Program-made: the position numbers and the translations under genes
From: an uncultured Clostridia bacterium
Lineage (GTDB): Bacteria > Bacillota > Clostridia > Oscillospirales > Oscillospiraceae
NCBI GenBank assembly: GCA_945877365.1
Contig: CAMCRV010000001.1
Span: 62,001-126,000 of the forward strand
Direction: 5' to 3'
Length of the DNA: 64,000 nt
Notes under the pieces: generated by a model
Database searches by the model: none
Told to the model about the DNA's origin: nothing
The model's input: the letters and a program-made list of their open reading frames with translations, nothing else
Part shown: one piece after another, positions 37,589-45,462 of the stretch
How positions within the stretch are numbered: position 1 is the stretch's first letter
How the letters are laid out: the number at the start of each line of letters is the position of its first letter

Positions 37589-39031
37589 TTAAAGTGCTTT
37601 CAGAACTTCCAACAGGAACTTCCATGTGCGTTCCGTAGATGCAATTTCCAGCTTTTCTCTGCTGGTATGGATATCATGCATCTGAGGGCCAATGGATACA
37701 CAATCCAGCCCGGGGAGCTTCTCCCCCAGCAGACCGCATTCCAAACCGGCATGGAGAGCCAGCACCTGAGGCTCCTTTCCGTACTGCTCCGTAAAAATCC
37801 GCACCATGGTCTGCCGCAGAGCGGAATCTTCCTTAAACTCCCATGCCGGATATTCTCCGCACTGGGTGTAATCCGCGTGGAATTCCTCTGCCAGAGAACG
37901 GAGCTTTTGCAGCAGCTCATTCTTCTCCTGATTGACAGAACTGCGGACGGAGAAGGTAATGGTAAAGCGCTCGCCCAGTCTCACAACACCCATATTCAGA
38001 CTGGTCTGCACCAGTCCCGGAATCTGCTGACTCATGGACTGGATGGCGTTGGGCGCTCTGCAAAGCAAGTCCGTAATTCTCGCTGTGTCCTCCGTGCTCA
38101 GGCTGTTGCCGCCCAATGCATCCACATGGAAGGCCTGAATCTGGGCATTGGGCTCATCATAATCCCGGCGGATTTCTGCCTGAAGCTCCTGTGCAATTTC
38201 ATTGATTCTTTCCATCTCTGTGCCCATGGCAACAAAGGTTGCCTGACAGGAATGAGGAATGGCGTTGTCCTTCACGCCTCCGGTAAAGGAGGTCATGCAA
38301 AGGGGCATCTTCTGCTGAATACGGCGCATAAACTCACCCATAATCTTGTTGGCATTACCGCGATTCTTATGGATTTCCGCACCGGAATGGCCACCGCGCA
38401 GGCTGTCAACGCTCAATCGGATGCAGGGACCGTAAACTGCGCGGCGGGGAGCCTCCAGACTGAGTGTTGCACGGGCGCCGCCGGCACAGGAAACGATGAA
38501 GACCCCTTCGTCTTCGGAGTCCAGATTGATCATGGTTCTGCCCTTGAGCATGGAAACATCGATGCCGTTGGCTCCCAGCATTCCCACTTCCTCATCCACG
38601 GTAATGATCACTTCCAGCGGAGGGTGCGCAATGGTAGGATCTGCCAGCAGTGCCATGGCAAAAGCAACGGCAATACCATCATCACCGCCCAGAGTTGTAC
38701 CCTTTGCAAAAACGGACACCCCATCATGCGTGACATCCAGCCCCTCGGCGGACATATCAATCTTGCAGTCCGGATTCTGGTCGCAGACCATATCCATGTG
38801 CCCCTGAAGGATCACCGGCGGGTGATTTTCCATTCCGCAGGTGCCGTCGCCAAACAGAATCACATTGTTCAGCTCGTCCTGAATGTACTTCAGCCCCTGC
38901 TCCCTGGCAAAAGAAACCAGATAATCACTGATCATTTTGGTATTTCCGGAGCCATGGGGAATCGAGCACAACTTTTCAAAATATCCGAATACGGCACCGG
39001 GTTCCAGCCCGGCCAGTTTTACAGCTTCCAT
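37589..39031 (-). CDS. pepD: Aminoacyl-histidine dipeptidase (M20 family)
   Basis: A 480-residue cytosolic metallopeptidase. Zinc-site segments are ILQGHMDMVCD, GGDDGIAVAFAMAL and VDEEVGMLGANGID; the C-terminal part has DIHTSREKLEIAS. PepD cleaves Xaa-His dipeptides such as carnosine and contributes to amino acid salvage. Full length, single gene with hairpin downstream. Confidence 0.95.
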   Translation of the reverse strand: MEAVKLAGLEPGAVFGYFEKLCSIPHGSGNTKMISDYLVSFAREQGLKYIQDELNNVILFGDGTCGMENHPPVILQGHMDMVCDQNPDCKIDMSAEGLDVTHDGVSVFAKGTTLGGDDGIAVAFAMALLADPTIAHPPLEVIITVDEEVGMLGANGIDVSMLKGRTMINLDSEDEGVFIVSCAGGARATLSLEAPRRAVYGPCIRLSVDSLRGGHSGAEIHKNRGNANKIMGEFMRRIQQKMPLCMTSFTGGVKDNAIPHSCQATFVAMGTEMERINEIAQELQAEIRRDYDEPNAQIQAFHVDALGGNSLSTEDTARITDLLCRAPNAIQSMSQQIPGLVQTSLNMGVVRLGERFTITFSVRSSVNQEKNELLQKLRSLAEEFHADYTQCGEYPAWEFKEDSALRQTMVRIFTEQYGKEPQVLALHAGLECGLLGEKLPGLDCVSIGPQMHDIHTSREKLEIASTERTWKFLLEVLKAL

Positions 39032-39119
39032 CCATTTTTCCTCCTGTCAAAATCTGGATGTATTTTAGCACAACGATGCAGAAAAGTCCATCCTCTTCTT
39101 TCCACAGAAAACGGCAAGA

Positions 39120-39156
39120 AGGCCTGAATATCCTCAAAGCGGATACTCAGGCCTGC
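39120..39156 (-). terminator. Terminator of the nucleotidase-GH25 operon
   Basis: Imperfect stem AGGCCTGAATATCC/GGATACTCAGGCCT with flanking AGAAG/CTCTT; the minus strand continues GCCGTTTTCTG. Confidence 0.65.
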
Positions 39157-39158
39157 TC

Positions 39159-40463
39159 TTACTCGACCGTTTTGATCATAGAACTGACACAGTAAAGCAC
39201 CTTTCCCTGATACTCCACTCTGGACCAGCCCAGATCCCGATTAATGCCGGTTCTCACGGCAATATCCCCATTTTTCAGCACCGCAACCACCTTGGCATCC
39301 TCATGCTCCACACTGGGCAGCGCACGCAGGTTTACCTTCTCCTTGGCGGTCACCTTCTCATTCACGGCCTCAAACCGGGTTTCCACACCGTCATCGGTTT
39401 CCGGCTCATACTGGGGTGGGGGTGTATAATTCATATCCGTTGTCAAATAGCTGGTGACGGCATAGCAGGTCATCCCGTTGAACAGAACCTTGGACCAGCC
39501 GCTGTCGCTGACGGCAATGCGCTGCGCCAGTTCCCCGTTTTTCAGGGTGTAAAGAATCACACTGTCCTCATCCTGACTGGGGCGATCCCGGAGCCGTGTC
39601 TCCTCTTTGGCTGTAACCGTCTCCTGTACTGCATGGAACTCCATCAGTGCCTCCACATCGGGTCCCACTTCCTCCGGCGTTATGTCGGATTTGGGCGGTG
39701 TGACTTCGGAATAGCTGAAATACGCCACATTCAGATCCACCGCCTGTTCTACCCCCGGTACGGTGCCAATATGGGTATACTGCCACATCTGATGCTTGCC
39801 GGAGTAGCTGGACTCCGGAGTCCCGGGATAGGGTGTTTCCGGATATTGCGCGACCCAGATTTTGTATTTTTTCTGGATTTTGGAAACATCCCACTGGCTG
39901 TTCCCTTCCATGTCGTTTTTGGAGGCATAGAACATCCCCTCATAGCCCAGCTTTTCAATTTCCTTCAGGAATGCCATTGCGATTTTGGTACGCTCTGCCT
40001 TGCTGAGGGAATACTGCCGGCTGTCCTCATCCCGAAAACGCTCACAGTCATAGGCAATGGGATAGGTAATAGGGTATCCGGCCACCAGATCAGCCACCCA
40101 TCGTGCCTCTTCAATGGCCTCTTCCTCAGAAACTGCTGTGGAAAAGAAGTATCCGCCCAGCAGAATGTTCTGTTTCCCGGCCTCCTGAAGATTGTAACGG
40201 GCATTGGAATCCTCCACGATTACGCCATCCAGCTTCCCTCGGTACCCAAGACGAACCATGGCAAAGGATACGCCGGCGTTGGAAACCTTCTGCCAGTCAA
40301 TAGTCCCCTGATATTTGGCAACATCAACACCCAGCACCATTTTTTCAATTTCATTGGGATTTTTCTTTTTACCGAAGGAACAGCCGGTGCAGAGCAGTGC
40401 CGCCGACAACACAAGAGCACAGAATCTGTGAAAAAAACGATTATTCACAATCATGGGGTTCAT
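39159..40463 (-). CDS. GH25-family muramidase lipoprotein with SH3 domains
   Basis: A 434-residue secreted protein. The signal ends in LLCTGCS, a plausible lipobox (Cys27). The GH25 domain (about residues 40-245) starts VLGVDVAKYQGTIDWQKV and contains AYDCERFRDE with the catalytic Asp/Glu. Two bacterial SH3-like domains follow (about 280-350 and 370-434; each begins VTAKEETRLRD or VTAKEKVNLRA). It probably hydrolyses peptidoglycan at the cell surface. The start overlaps the stop of the upstream nucleotidase (ATGA). Confidence 0.9.
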   Translation of the reverse strand: MNPMIVNNRFFHRFCALVLSAALLCTGCSFGKKKNPNEIEKMVLGVDVAKYQGTIDWQKVSNAGVSFAMVRLGYRGKLDGVIVEDSNARYNLQEAGKQNILLGGYFFSTAVSEEEAIEEARWVADLVAGYPITYPIAYDCERFRDEDSRQYSLSKAERTKIAMAFLKEIEKLGYEGMFYASKNDMEGNSQWDVSKIQKKYKIWVAQYPETPYPGTPESSYSGKHQMWQYTHIGTVPGVEQAVDLNVAYFSYSEVTPPKSDITPEEVGPDVEALMEFHAVQETVTAKEETRLRDRPSQDEDSVILYTLKNGELAQRIAVSDSGWSKVLFNGMTCYAVTSYLTTDMNYTPPPQYEPETDDGVETRFEAVNEKVTAKEKVNLRALPSVEHEDAKVVAVLKNGDIAVRTGINRDLGWSRVEYQGKVLYCVSSMIKTVE

Positions 40464-42373
40464 TTCTCTTTCTGTATCTTTTTTAGCTTTTGCTTCCGGT
40501 ATATGCAGCGCAGAAGAACGGCAAGCAGCAAAGCCGCAGCCACCTCCGCCCCCAGAAGGACACAGGTAAATACATTGGGGTTGGAATACAGACTTATGGG
40601 GCTCCAGCTGGAATAGACCAGCTTTCTTCCGTCAGGAGCGGCATATTTGGAATCTATGGTGCCACCCATCTGCTTCAGATAAGAGGCAATCGCAAACCAC
40701 TCCTTCACCGGCACTCCGTTCTCGTCCCGGATGACATATTCAGAAAGCCGTTCCACTGGGATAGGCTCTCCGGTTTCATCTCTCGGAACAATCTGTAAAA
40801 GCCCCATAGAGCTGCTTTCCACGGAACCCAGCATTCCACCAACATACCTTCCGGTGACAATCCGGTAGAGCTGGTCATCCTGAATCTCAGCCAGCGTTCC
40901 ATCCTCACGGCGCAGCATGGCGGAATCCACTTTGTTGAAAATCATTCTTCTGGTGTTGTAGGAATATTCCACGCCGGAACAAAACAGATGGGCAGTATTC
41001 ATAATGGGCTGAACAGAGGCATCCACTTCCAGTACCGTCTTCAGATCCCGGCCGGTCAGATACGCACAAATCAGCTCTCCTTCTGTCCCGACTCCCAAAG
41101 ATGCAATATTGAATACATCCGAGACCGTTACATCGCCCATGGGAATGCTCTCCCGGATAACGCCGGATGCCGTCAAAGCCAGATCCACCGGTACGCCAAG
41201 CGTCTTCTCTGCCGCCCAGCGATAAGCATCCGTCAGCAGGCTGCCCAGAGCAGAATCGTGCTGGGGTGTCATGATATCCCTGGCAGATTCAAAGGGATAG
41301 GGGTTCTGGACAAGAACCTCATCAAAGCCGAAGCCATACCTGGAAAGATAGCTCTCCTCTACGGCCTGCTTAAAGTCCTCTGTCATGGACTGAATCCGCA
41401 GATCCTCCTCCAGAGTGTCATCAATGGGAATCAGGGAATAATCCTCCATAGCAACGCTGCCGTCGGCAGAATACCTCAGCTGAGCCATGCCCAAGTATTT
41501 GCTGTATTCACCGGCAGACACGATATAGGTGCCATTGACCTGAATCGGCTCTTCCAGCGCAGTATGGGTGTGTCCGGATACAATCAGGTCAATACCGTTG
41601 ACCTTCTGCGCCAGCTGATAGTCCTCTTCTTTTCCATTTTCGGTTCCGCTGTGAGAAAGGCAGATAACCAACGGCTCTGCATGATACTTCTCCCGGCAAA
41701 GGGCTGTCGCCTCATCCACAACCCGCTGGGCACTTTCTGCACAGTCCCAAAGGATCTGTCCGGAGTTGGGGGCACAGGCATCGGAGTCAATTCCCATCAG
41801 GCCGAAAATCACATAGTAGATCCCGCCCCGTTCCAAAAGGATATAGTCCTGCACGCCGTAGTTGTCAAAAGCCTGACGAACAAGGATGGAATCCTGAGAA
41901 TAACCCGGCTCCCCGGACTCCGGAGGAAGATAGTTGCACTCCACAATGGCAGGAAGCGGATCCCCACTCTCCACTGCGGAATTCAGCATGGATGCAAGCC
42001 CCGCAGGCAGATAGTCGTATTCATGGTTACCAAAGGTGGTTGCATCGTACCCCATGGCGCCCATCATCCGCAGCTCAATAGCCTCAGATGCATAAGCAGT
42101 CTGGAACAAAGAGCCCATGGAAAAGTCACCTGCATCCACCAGAATAGCGTCCGGGAATTTCTTTTTCTGCGCATCGATGGCAGTCATCAACCGGGAATAA
42201 CCGCCATAGCTCTCCCCTTCCTCATTGGTTGCAGGCAAAATGTGGGAGTGAAGATCGTGCGTAAAGAGCACTGTAGCCAGTCGATCACCGCTGTCCGCAA
42301 AGGCCGGAGCAGCGGCGCAGAGGAGAAGAACCAGCATGCAAATGCAGCAGATTATACGAGTTATCTTTTTCAT
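40460..42373 (-). CDS. Membrane-anchored 5'-nucleotidase / metallophosphoesterase (UshA-like)
   Basis: A 637-residue exported enzyme. It has a signal peptide (about 1-26, AAAPAFADSG), a metallophosphatase domain (LFTHDLHSHILP, DAGDFSMGS, GNHEYDY, SGHTHTALEEP), a 5'-nucleotidase C-terminal domain (about 350-540), and a C-terminal span with a basic tail (VFTCVLLGAEVAAALLLAVLL). It likely dephosphorylates extracellular nucleotides for uptake. Coupled to the GH25 gene, so the pair may scavenge outside the cell or remodel the envelope. Confidence 0.9.
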   Translation of the reverse strand: MKKITRIICCICMLVLLLCAAAPAFADSGDRLATVLFTHDLHSHILPATNEEGESYGGYSRLMTAIDAQKKKFPDAILVDAGDFSMGSLFQTAYASEAIELRMMGAMGYDATTFGNHEYDYLPAGLASMLNSAVESGDPLPAIVECNYLPPESGEPGYSQDSILVRQAFDNYGVQDYILLERGGIYYVIFGLMGIDSDACAPNSGQILWDCAESAQRVVDEATALCREKYHAEPLVICLSHSGTENGKEEDYQLAQKVNGIDLIVSGHTHTALEEPIQVNGTYIVSAGEYSKYLGMAQLRYSADGSVAMEDYSLIPIDDTLEEDLRIQSMTEDFKQAVEESYLSRYGFGFDEVLVQNPYPFESARDIMTPQHDSALGSLLTDAYRWAAEKTLGVPVDLALTASGVIRESIPMGDVTVSDVFNIASLGVGTEGELICAYLTGRDLKTVLEVDASVQPIMNTAHLFCSGVEYSYNTRRMIFNKVDSAMLRREDGTLAEIQDDQLYRIVTGRYVGGMLGSVESSSMGLLQIVPRDETGEPIPVERLSEYVIRDENGVPVKEWFAIASYLKQMGGTIDSKYAAPDGRKLVYSSWSPISLYSNPNVFTCVLLGAEVAAALLLAVLLRCIYRKQKLKKIQKEK

Positions 42374-42410
42374 CTGTTTTCCTCGGATTCCTGAAAATTT
42401 TCTTTTTGCA

Positions 42411-42454
42411 TTGTATCACAGCTGTGATGCAATTTCCAGTAAAACTTACTGGAA
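42411..42454. promoter_or_regulatory. Two palindromes in the divergent intergenic region
   Basis: TTGNATCACAGCTGTGATNCAA (42411-42432, with a perfect 14-bp core) and TTCCAGTAA-AAC-TTACTGGAA (42434-42454). They lie between the divergent nucleotidase and GNAT genes, so they are candidate operators. Confidence 0.5.
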
Positions 42455-42474
42455 GGACGCACAAATCATTTTTA

Positions 42475-42503
42475 TTGACATTCTCTTCCATTCAGGCTAT
42501 CCT
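42475..42503 (+). promoter_or_regulatory. Promoter for GNAT-pseudouridine synthase genes
   Basis: TTGACA (42475-42480), 17-bp spacer, TATCCT (42498-42503). Confidence 0.6.
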
Positions 42504-42523
42504 ATCCGGGTGAGGTGATGCCT

Positions 42524-43015
42524 GTGCTGAAAATTGTGAACCGCTGCTCGGAAATGCCAAAAGCCGCACTTTTCTCCGTCTGTCAGGAATCACTGCTGGA
42601 GCAGGCCCGCAGAGACTACCCCTCTGTCCCGGAGGGACAGTCTCTGGTTCAGGCAGAGCTGGATCTGTGGGAATACCTTCAGACAGACTTTTTTCCCCAT
42701 CACGGACTGTACGCCTTCTGGATAGAGGGAAATCATCCGGTATCTGTCCTGCGGCTGGAGCCATACCGGGATGGTCTGCTGCTGGAAGCCCTGGAAACTC
42801 TGCCGGAGGAGCGGTGCAAAGGAAACGCCAAAGCTCTGATTTCTGCCGTTCAAAAAGAGCTGCCTGCTACTGTGCTGTATTCCCATGTTGCGAAAAGCAA
42901 TCTTCCATCCCTGAAAGTTCACAAGAAATGCGGCTTCACAGTGGAATCCCACCATGCTGTATTTCTGGATGGTTCGGTAAGCTCCCGGTATTATACACTC
43001 TGCTGCAAAGGATAA
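42524..43015 (+). CDS. GNAT-family N-acetyltransferase
   Basis: A 163-residue GNAT-like protein. The acetyl-CoA-binding segment is around LPEERCKGNAKALISAV (R/Q-x-x-G-x-G/A type), followed by LYSHVAKSNLPSLKVHKKCGFTVES, the typical closing motif. I place the start at GTG 42524 after GAGGTGAT; ATG 42518 is an alternative with its ribosome binding site too close. Substrate unknown. Four bases separate it from the next gene. Confidence 0.8.
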   Translation: MLKIVNRCSEMPKAALFSVCQESLLEQARRDYPSVPEGQSLVQAELDLWEYLQTDFFPHHGLYAFWIEGNHPVSVLRLEPYRDGLLLEALETLPEERCKGNAKALISAVQKELPATVLYSHVAKSNLPSLKVHKKCGFTVESHHAVFLDGSVSSRYYTLCCKG

Positions 43016-43019
43016 TTTT

Positions 43020-43652
43020 ATGGAAATACTCTATCAGGATTCTCAAATTCTGGTCTGCATCAAGCCGCCCAGAGTGCTTTCTACGGACGAGCCCGGCGGA
43101 CTGCCGGAGCTGATTCGGGATGCCCTCGGAGATCCTTCTGCGGATATCCGCACAGTGCATCGTCTGGATCGTGTCGTCAGCGGGCTCATGGTTCTTGCGC
43201 GGAACGCCTCCGCCGCATCCGAGCTTTCCCGTCAGATTCGGGAGGGTGATTTTCAAAAAGAATACCTGGCTGTTCTCCATGGATGCCCGGAAATCTCTCA
43301 GGGCACACTGCGGGATCTTCTGCTGCGCTGCAAACAGGAGCGCAAAACCTATGTGGTGGATCACATGGAAAAGGGTGTGCAGGAGGCCATTCTCAATTAC
43401 CATGTTCTCAATCAGGCAAATGGCCTGAGCAGAGTGGCTGTTCATCTGGTAACAGGGCGAACTCACCAGATTCGGGCACAGTTTTCCAGCCGGAACCTTC
43501 CCCTGGTAGGCGACCGGAAATACAGCCTGCTTGAGGATGGCTGTGAGATCGCCCTATGGTCCCACAGGATAGCCTTTTCTCACCCCGCTACAGGCCAGTG
43601 GATGACTTTTTCTCAGGAGCCGCCGGTTGTCTACCCCTGGACATCCGTCTGA
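43020..43652 (+). CDS. RluA/RluD-family pseudouridine synthase
   Basis: A 210-residue enzyme without an S4 domain. The catalytic motif is HRLDRVVSGLMVLAR (Asp about 43), with LVTGRTHQIRAQF and LPLVGDRKY later. It likely modifies tRNA or rRNA. The short length points to the RluA/TruC-like branch. It is coupled to the GNAT gene. Confidence 0.88.
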   Translation: MEILYQDSQILVCIKPPRVLSTDEPGGLPELIRDALGDPSADIRTVHRLDRVVSGLMVLARNASAASELSRQIREGDFQKEYLAVLHGCPEISQGTLRDLLLRCKQERKTYVVDHMEKGVQEAILNYHVLNQANGLSRVAVHLVTGRTHQIRAQFSSRNLPLVGDRKYSLLEDGCEIALWSHRIAFSHPATGQWMTFSQEPPVVYPWTSV

Positions 43653-43668
43653 ACCTTCCGAAAAGAAC

Positions 43669-43697
43669 TTGATTTTTTCTCCGGCGGTTGTTATAAT
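43669..43697 (+). promoter_or_regulatory. Promoter for tRNA-Ser
   Basis: TTGATT (43669-43674), 17-bp spacer, TATAAT (43692-43697). Confidence 0.75.
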
Positions 43698-43709
43698 AAC
43701 GGCGCAAAC

Positions 43710-43800
43710 GGAGATGTACCCAAGTGGCTGAAGGGTGCGGATTCGAAATCCGCTAGGCGCCGCAAGGCGTGCGGGGGTTCAAATCCCTCCATCTCCGCCA
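43710..43800 (+). tRNA. tRNA-Ser(CGA)
   Basis: A 91-nt class II tRNA with acceptor GGAGATG/CATCTCC, encoded CCA at 43798-43800, a long variable arm (AGGCGCCGCAAGGCGTGC) and anticodon CGA at 43744-43746 in loop TTCGAAA. It reads UCG. Confidence 0.97.
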
Positions 43801-43801
43801 G

Positions 43802-43842
43802 AACAAACCGCCTACAGTAGCCACTGTAGGCGGTTTGTTGTT
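43802..43842 (+). terminator. Terminator of tRNA-Ser
   Basis: A perfect 17-bp stem (43802-43818 with 43823-43839), AGCC loop, then GTTGC. Confidence 0.75.
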
Positions 43843-43942
43843 GCATTTTACTAACTATTCTTCATTAATTTCCTCCTTCTTTATCTCATTTTTGTGCATT
43901 TTATTTCCGCTCAGAAATCTCAAACCTCACCAAAAAGATAAA

Positions 43943-43972
43943 TGCGCCTGAAGAGTCATTACTTCAGGCGCA
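43943..43972 (-). terminator. Terminator of the 66-residue membrane protein gene
   Basis: TGCGCCTGAAG/CTTCAGGCGCA; on the minus strand the run ATTTATCTTTTT follows. Confidence 0.8.
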
Positions 43973-43985
43973 CGGATACTATAAA

Positions 43986-44186
43986 TCATCGAATCATGTG
44001 ATCAATTGTGAACGGTATTCTATGGTTATCGATACTCCATGTTCCAAAGGTTCTATAATCAACATAAGCAGAGAAAAATCCTAATGCCATGAGAACAGCA
44101 CCGATTACAATCAGATACTTGAGTTTATTCTTGATTCCTAAGAAAAGAGCAATCAAACCAATCACGAATAAACAAATATTAATCAT
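43986..44186 (-). CDS. Small two-span membrane protein in the accessory gap
   Basis: A 66-residue protein (MINICLFVIGLIALFLGIKN) with two hydrophobic stretches, ICLFVIGLIALFLGI and YLIVIGAVLMALGFFSAYV. GGAGAAGAGGAT is a good ribosome binding site. AT-rich relative to flanking genes. No family recognised. It likely belongs to the remnant element. Confidence 0.55.
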   Translation of the reverse strand: MINICLFVIGLIALFLGIKNKLKYLIVIGAVLMALGFFSAYVDYRTFGTWSIDNHRIPFTIDHMIR

Positions 44187-44257
44187 ATCCTCTTCTCCTA
44201 TTGCAGAACGGTAATAACAGAATCTGTAGATGAGCTATTTTCTACTTCTTAATAAAC

Positions 44258-44437
44258 TCACTTACCGCTCATTTTTGATAAAATGCTGGGTTCTTTCATC
44301 TGAAAGTGCGTCCACTTAGATGCCATGTTGCTAACATAAGATGCTGCTAGCTCTGCTATTTCAACAAGCGCTTTCGCACTAATCTCTGTCACCATATCAT
44401 AAACCAGACCTCCCGTCAATCTATAAATATCATACAT
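44258..44437 (-). CDS. Hypothetical 59-residue protein in the accessory gap
   Basis: A reading of 59 codons from ATG at 44437 to TGA at 44258-44260 (MYDIYRLTGGLVYDM..., ...HFQMKEPSILSKMSGK). Its middle is a helical, Ala/Glu-rich stretch (ISAKALVEIAELAASY). The ribosome binding site is poor, so it could be the end of a decayed gene. No family recognised. Coordinates were read by hand. Confidence 0.4.
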   Translation of the reverse strand: MYDIYRLTGGLVYDMVTEISAKALVEIAELAASYVSNMASKWTHFQMKEPSILSKMSGK

Positions 44438-44450
44438 TCAAAAATAATCC

Positions 44451-44648
44451 ATGATTCCCTTTGGATTGCGGCACACCACTACGCTACAGATTGCAGCGGG
44501 TACGGATGTGCGGACGGTGTCATCCATCATCGGACACCGGGAGACTTCCACCACGATGAATATTTACGCCCACAACGCCCACAACCTTCAGACGGCAGAG
44601 AAGGAAGCCGTGAACCGTGTCGAAGAAATGATAGCAAAACAGGCATAA
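44451..44648 (+). pseudogene. C-terminal fragment of a tyrosine recombinase (integrase)
   Basis: Sixty-five residues with the end of a phage/ICE-type integrase: FGLRHTTTLQIAAGTDVRTV carries the R..H pair, IIGHRETSTTMNIYAH the second His and catalytic Tyr. The remaining 250 or more residues are absent, and an in-frame TAA lies just before the ATG, so the gene is a remnant. It points toward the tRNA-Thr gene. Confidence 0.85.
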
Positions 44649-44731
44649 TTTCAGATTTGTTGAACATTTGTTGAACATTGGGCAAAAACGCAAAAATCGG
44701 ACTTCTCAAAATGTTCGGAAAACACAGTAAA

Positions 44732-44760
44732 AACCCCGAAACCATCACGGTTTCGGGGTT
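44732..44760. terminator. Bidirectional terminator between integrase remnant and tRNA-Thr
   Basis: AACCCCGAAACC (44732-44743) with GGTTTCGGGGTT (44749-44760). The minus strand continues TTTAC, the plus strand CATTTTT. Confidence 0.85.
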
Positions 44761-44766
44761 CATTTT

Positions 44767-44842
44767 TGGAGCTAGTGACCTGACTCGAACAGGCGACCTT
44801 CTCATTACGAGTGAGATGCACTACCGACTGTGCTACACTAGC
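44767..44842 (-). tRNA. tRNA-Thr(CGT)
   Basis: Seventy-six nucleotides on the minus strand: acceptor GCTAGTG/CACTAGC, encoded CCA (complement 44767-44769), T-loop GTTCGAGTC, anticodon CGT (complement 44807-44809) in loop CTCGTAA. It reads ACG. Confidence 0.96.
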
Positions 44843-44847
44843 AGCTG

Positions 44848-44882
44848 TTTAGCCTGATCATTATATATGGAATCAGGCTAAA
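44848..44882. repeat. 11-bp inverted repeat around the tRNA-Thr -10 box
   Basis: TTTAGCCTGAT (44848-44858) and ATCAGGCTAAA (44872-44882) are perfect inverse complements 13 bp apart, with the -10 box between them. Confidence 0.8.
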
Positions 44883-44888
44883 AGTCAA
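44860..44888 (-). promoter_or_regulatory. Promoter for tRNA-Thr
   Basis: On the minus strand TTGACT (complement 44883-44888), 17-bp spacer, TATAAT (complement 44860-44865). Confidence 0.82.
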
Positions 44889-44895
44889 CATCTTT

Positions 44896-45459
44896 TTAAA
44901 CTCGGGCGCCAAGCTGACGAATTTTTTCCCGGAGGGATATCAAATCGTCAAAGGTTTCCGGACGCTTGCCCACATCCCGAAGCAACGCAGAGGGATGATA
45001 AATCGCCATCATCCAGATACCATCCTTCTGGATCCACTGTCCATGCTGTCGGGTAATCCGGAAGTCTCTGTCAATCAACCGCTTGGCGGCAATACGCCCC
45101 AGGCATACGATGATCTTCGGATTCACCAGCGCAACCTGACTGCGCAGATACCCGATGCAGGCCTCCTGCTCTGCTTCCTCAGGATCCCGATTGTGGGGCG
45201 GGCGGCATTTTACAATATTTGCAATATAGCAATTCGTTTTTCTGTCCAGATCAATGATGGAGAGCATATCATCCAGCAGCATTCCTGCCGGTCCAACAAA
45301 GGGCTCTCCACGAAGATCCTCCTGTTCTCCCGGGCCTTCCCCAATGAACATGACATCCGCATCCGGGTTGCCGACACCAAACACCACATGGTGCCGTGTC
45401 TGGCAGAGGCCGCAGCGGGTGCAGGCCATACATTGTGATTGCAGTTCCTTCCATTCCAT
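44896..45459 (-). CDS. Family 4 uracil-DNA glycosylase
   Basis: A 187-residue Fe-S enzyme. [21 protein letters not shown] supplies the first cluster cysteines and [20 protein letters not shown] the uracil-binding motif; more cysteines ([15 protein letters not shown]) complete the cluster. It removes uracil from DNA. It starts directly after the DacA-like gene on the same strand. Confidence 0.93.
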   Translation of the reverse strand: MEWKELQSQCMACTRCGLCQTRHHVVFGVGNPDADVMFIGEGPGEQEDLRGEPFVGPAGMLLDDMLSIIDLDRKTNCYIANIVKCRPPHNRDPEEAEQEACIGYLRSQVALVNPKIIVCLGRIAAKRLIDRDFRITRQHGQWIQKDGIWMMAIYHPSALLRDVGKRPETFDDLISLREKIRQLGARV

Positions 45460-45462
45460 AGT

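Noticed and set aside
43802..43839. 17-bp perfect inverted repeat after tRNA-Ser as a transposon end.
   Set aside because: Position directly after the tRNA and the small loop fit a terminator; no transposase or target duplication is present.
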